Origin: G963668655 sp963668655
Lineage (GTDB): Bacteria > Myxococcota_A > SURF-8
Direction of reading: 5' to 3'
DNA length: 64,000 nt
Assembly (NCBI GenBank): GCA_963668655.2
Contig: CAXXPQ010000003.1
Span: forward strand, 620,001-684,000
Of the stretch, positions 62,604 through 64,000 are shown in pieces; position 1 is the stretch's first letter; the number at the start of each line of letters is the position of its first letter. The notes below the pieces were generated by a model. It did not search any database, was not told where the DNA came from, and saw nothing but the letters and a program-made list of their open reading frames with translations. The position numbers were made by a program, and so were the translations under genes.

Positions 62604-64000
62604 GTGATTCAGAAGTCTTTCATTGCGCTTCTTATCGTTCTGGCCTTGGGGTCGGGTGCCTGTTCCGTCGAAACCGGCATTCTCACCGGCTCCTGCGTGA
62701 CCGACAGCGATTGCGCCGACGGGGAAATCTGTACGGACGAGGGAACATGCGAAGCCTTCGACCCCGATAAAAATCCTCCGAACGTCTGCAATCCTCCGGA
62801 ATGCTCGAAGGATTCCCATTGCAGCGGGAACGAGATCTGCTCCCCGGGGTACTGCTGCGTTCCCGGCGAAGCCATCGAATGCCGCATGGACCGCGATTGC
62901 GATCCGGGCCACTACTGCCACAACAACACCTGTTATCCGGAAAACACGGACGGCGACAGCGAGGGAATCAACCCATGCGCACCCGGCTCGGAATGCATCA
63001 TGGATTCGGATTGCCCGGCCAATAACTATTGCTCGGATGACTGCACCTGCGAGGAATCGCCCGTGGACGGCGATGCCGACAGCACGCCGGACGGCGATTC
63101 CCCCCCGGATGGAGACACGGCTCCGGACGGCGACGAGGATCCCAACGACGTGGACAACGACGGCTATCCCAACCACTTGGACAATTGCCCGCAACTCCCC
63201 AACCCCGATCAGGACGACTCCGACGACGACGGCGTGGGCGATGCCTGCGACAACTGCAAATACGTGGCCAACAACAACCAGCTCGATGACGACTGGGACA
63301 AAGTGGGCAACGCTTGCGACAACTGCCGGAACGTGGTCAACAAGGAACAGGACAACCAGGACGGCGACGCCTACGGCGACCTGTGCGACAACTGCATCTA
63401 CGCGCAGAACGACGGCCAGGAGGACAACGACCGGGACGGCCTGGGCAACGACTGCGACCCCACGCCCAACCAGGGCGATGTCTGCGAAATGGTCGAATGC
63501 CGCCCGATTCCGATGATGAACCCCTGCGACAATTACGGCATGGAATGCGTTCAGGAAGACGGCGCCAACCCGTGGGACGCGGGCCAGTGCCGAAAAGAAT
63601 GCAACCGCGACTCGGACTGCCCGGAACCCTACGCCTGCGTGGACGGCTCCTGTCAGTGCGACGGAAGCGGGCCGGTGGATTGCGAAATGGTGCCGTGCAA
63701 TCGCGACGTGGAATGCGAACCGTACGACCTGACGCTATGCGACACCCTGCCGGGTTATACGGAAGACGTCTGCACCACGGAATGCAGTATCGATGGCGAC
63801 TGCATCCGCCCCTACGCCTGCATCGAAGGCCGCTGCCAGTGTCGCGGCGTGATTCCGTCCGCCTGTCCCTCCGGAGAGTGCCAGGCCAAGGAAGACTGCT
63901 GGGATCTGGGCTGGCCTGACGCCTCCCGATGCCTGATTCCCATCGGCCAGTGCACCCTGCCCTGCACCGACAGCGCCCTTTGCCGGGACGCCTTCGCCAG
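62604..64000 (+). CDS. Cys-rich DGD lipoprotein with thrombospondin type-3 repeats (3' end outside window)
   Basis: 465 codons are visible from GTG 62604, which has a strong AGGAGG 5 nt upstream; the frame runs off the right edge. The signal peptide ends in a lipobox (LGSGAC). Cys-rich modules of the style CVTDSDCADGEICTDEGTC and CMVDRDCDPGHYC follow. Next come a DGD tether (about 155-185) and then thrombospondin type-3 repeats with Cys pairs (DNCPQLPNPDQDDSDDDGVGDACDNC). More Cys-rich modules close the visible part. It resembles the surface lipoproteins at 7361 and 10934 in module choice. Ca2+ binding is likely for the type-3 repeats. A role in surface structure or capture is inferred. Confidence 0.8.
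   Translation, partial: MIQKSFIALLIVLALGSGACSVETGILTGSCVTDSDCADGEICTDEGTCEAFDPDKNPPNVCNPPECSKDSHCSGNEICSPGYCCVPGEAIECRMDRDCDPGHYCHNNTCYPENTDGDSEGINPCAPGSECIMDSDCPANNYCSDDCTCEESPVDGDADSTPDGDSPPDGDTAPDGDEDPNDVDNDGYPNHLDNCPQLPNPDQDDSDDDGVGDACDNCKYVANNNQLDDDWDKVGNACDNCRNVVNKEQDNQDGDAYGDLCDNCIYAQNDGQEDNDRDGLGNDCDPTPNQGDVCEMVECRPIPMMNPCDNYGMECVQEDGANPWDAGQCRKECNRDSDCPEPYACVDGSCQCDGSGPVDCEMVPCNRDVECEPYDLTLCDTLPGYTEDVCTTECSIDGDCIRPYACIEGRCQCRGVIPSACPSGECQAKEDCWDLGWPDASRCLIPIGQCTLPCTDSALCRDAFA

Overview
The window is GC-rich bacterial chromosome, almost fully coding. It suggests a deltaproteobacterial-type lineage (Desulfobacterota or Myxococcota-like). The evidence is an aprBA-qmoAB dissimilatory sulfur locus, several lipoproteins with Asp-Gly-Asp (DGD) tethers after the lipobox, thrombospondin type-3 and choice-of-anchor surface domains, and sigma70-like promoters. 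I cannot place it to genus. No rRNA, tRNA or CRISPR array was seen.

Layout. 1-3582 (-): a very large secreted thrombospondin type-3 repeat protein that runs off the left edge. 4013-6997: two PlsC-type acyltransferases around a small DGD lipoprotein; a 23-bp direct repeat lies on both sides of the lipoprotein gene. 7361-14678: two paralogous cell-surface lipoproteins, the second broken by four +1 frameshifts. 14856-22603: a heme operon hemE-hemN-hemH-hemY-hemA-hemC-hemD with overlapping genes and an 18-codon mini-ORF between hemY and hemA. 23043-27680: an SGNH hydrolase, isocitrate dehydrogenase and another DGD lipoprotein. 27838-28698: an internally deleted ISAs1-like element. 28744-36908: a TolC/RND/adaptor efflux operon divergent from a two-component system, with a perfect palindrome between them. 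36998-45168: SCP2 protein, an ATP/ADP-translocase-like protein fused to HEAT repeats, OPT transporter, SGNH hydrolase, DUF599 protein and a PNPOx-fold protein. 45194-47926 (-): pyrE, a DUF4412-like protein, exbD and exbB. 48239-51681: two lipoproteins, one a PQQ-type beta-propeller. 51742-61243 (-): EamA transporter, HdrD-like Fe-S protein, qmoB, qmoA, YkgJ-type protein, zinc ribbon, aprA, aprB. 62048-64000: a Fis-like regulator and a Cys-rich DGD lipoprotein cut by the right edge.

How it fits together. AprBA interconverts APS and sulfite, and QmoAB links it to the quinone pool or another carrier. No qmoC is present; an HdrD-like protein (fused HdrC- and HdrB-type parts) sits in its place. 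The heme operon supplies most steps from glutamyl-tRNA to protoheme by the classical protoporphyrin route; hemL and hemB are not in the window. The efflux operon and its divergent two-component system look like one envelope-stress or metal/drug-response module. The DGD lipoproteins form a surface proteome whose roles the sequence alone does not reveal.
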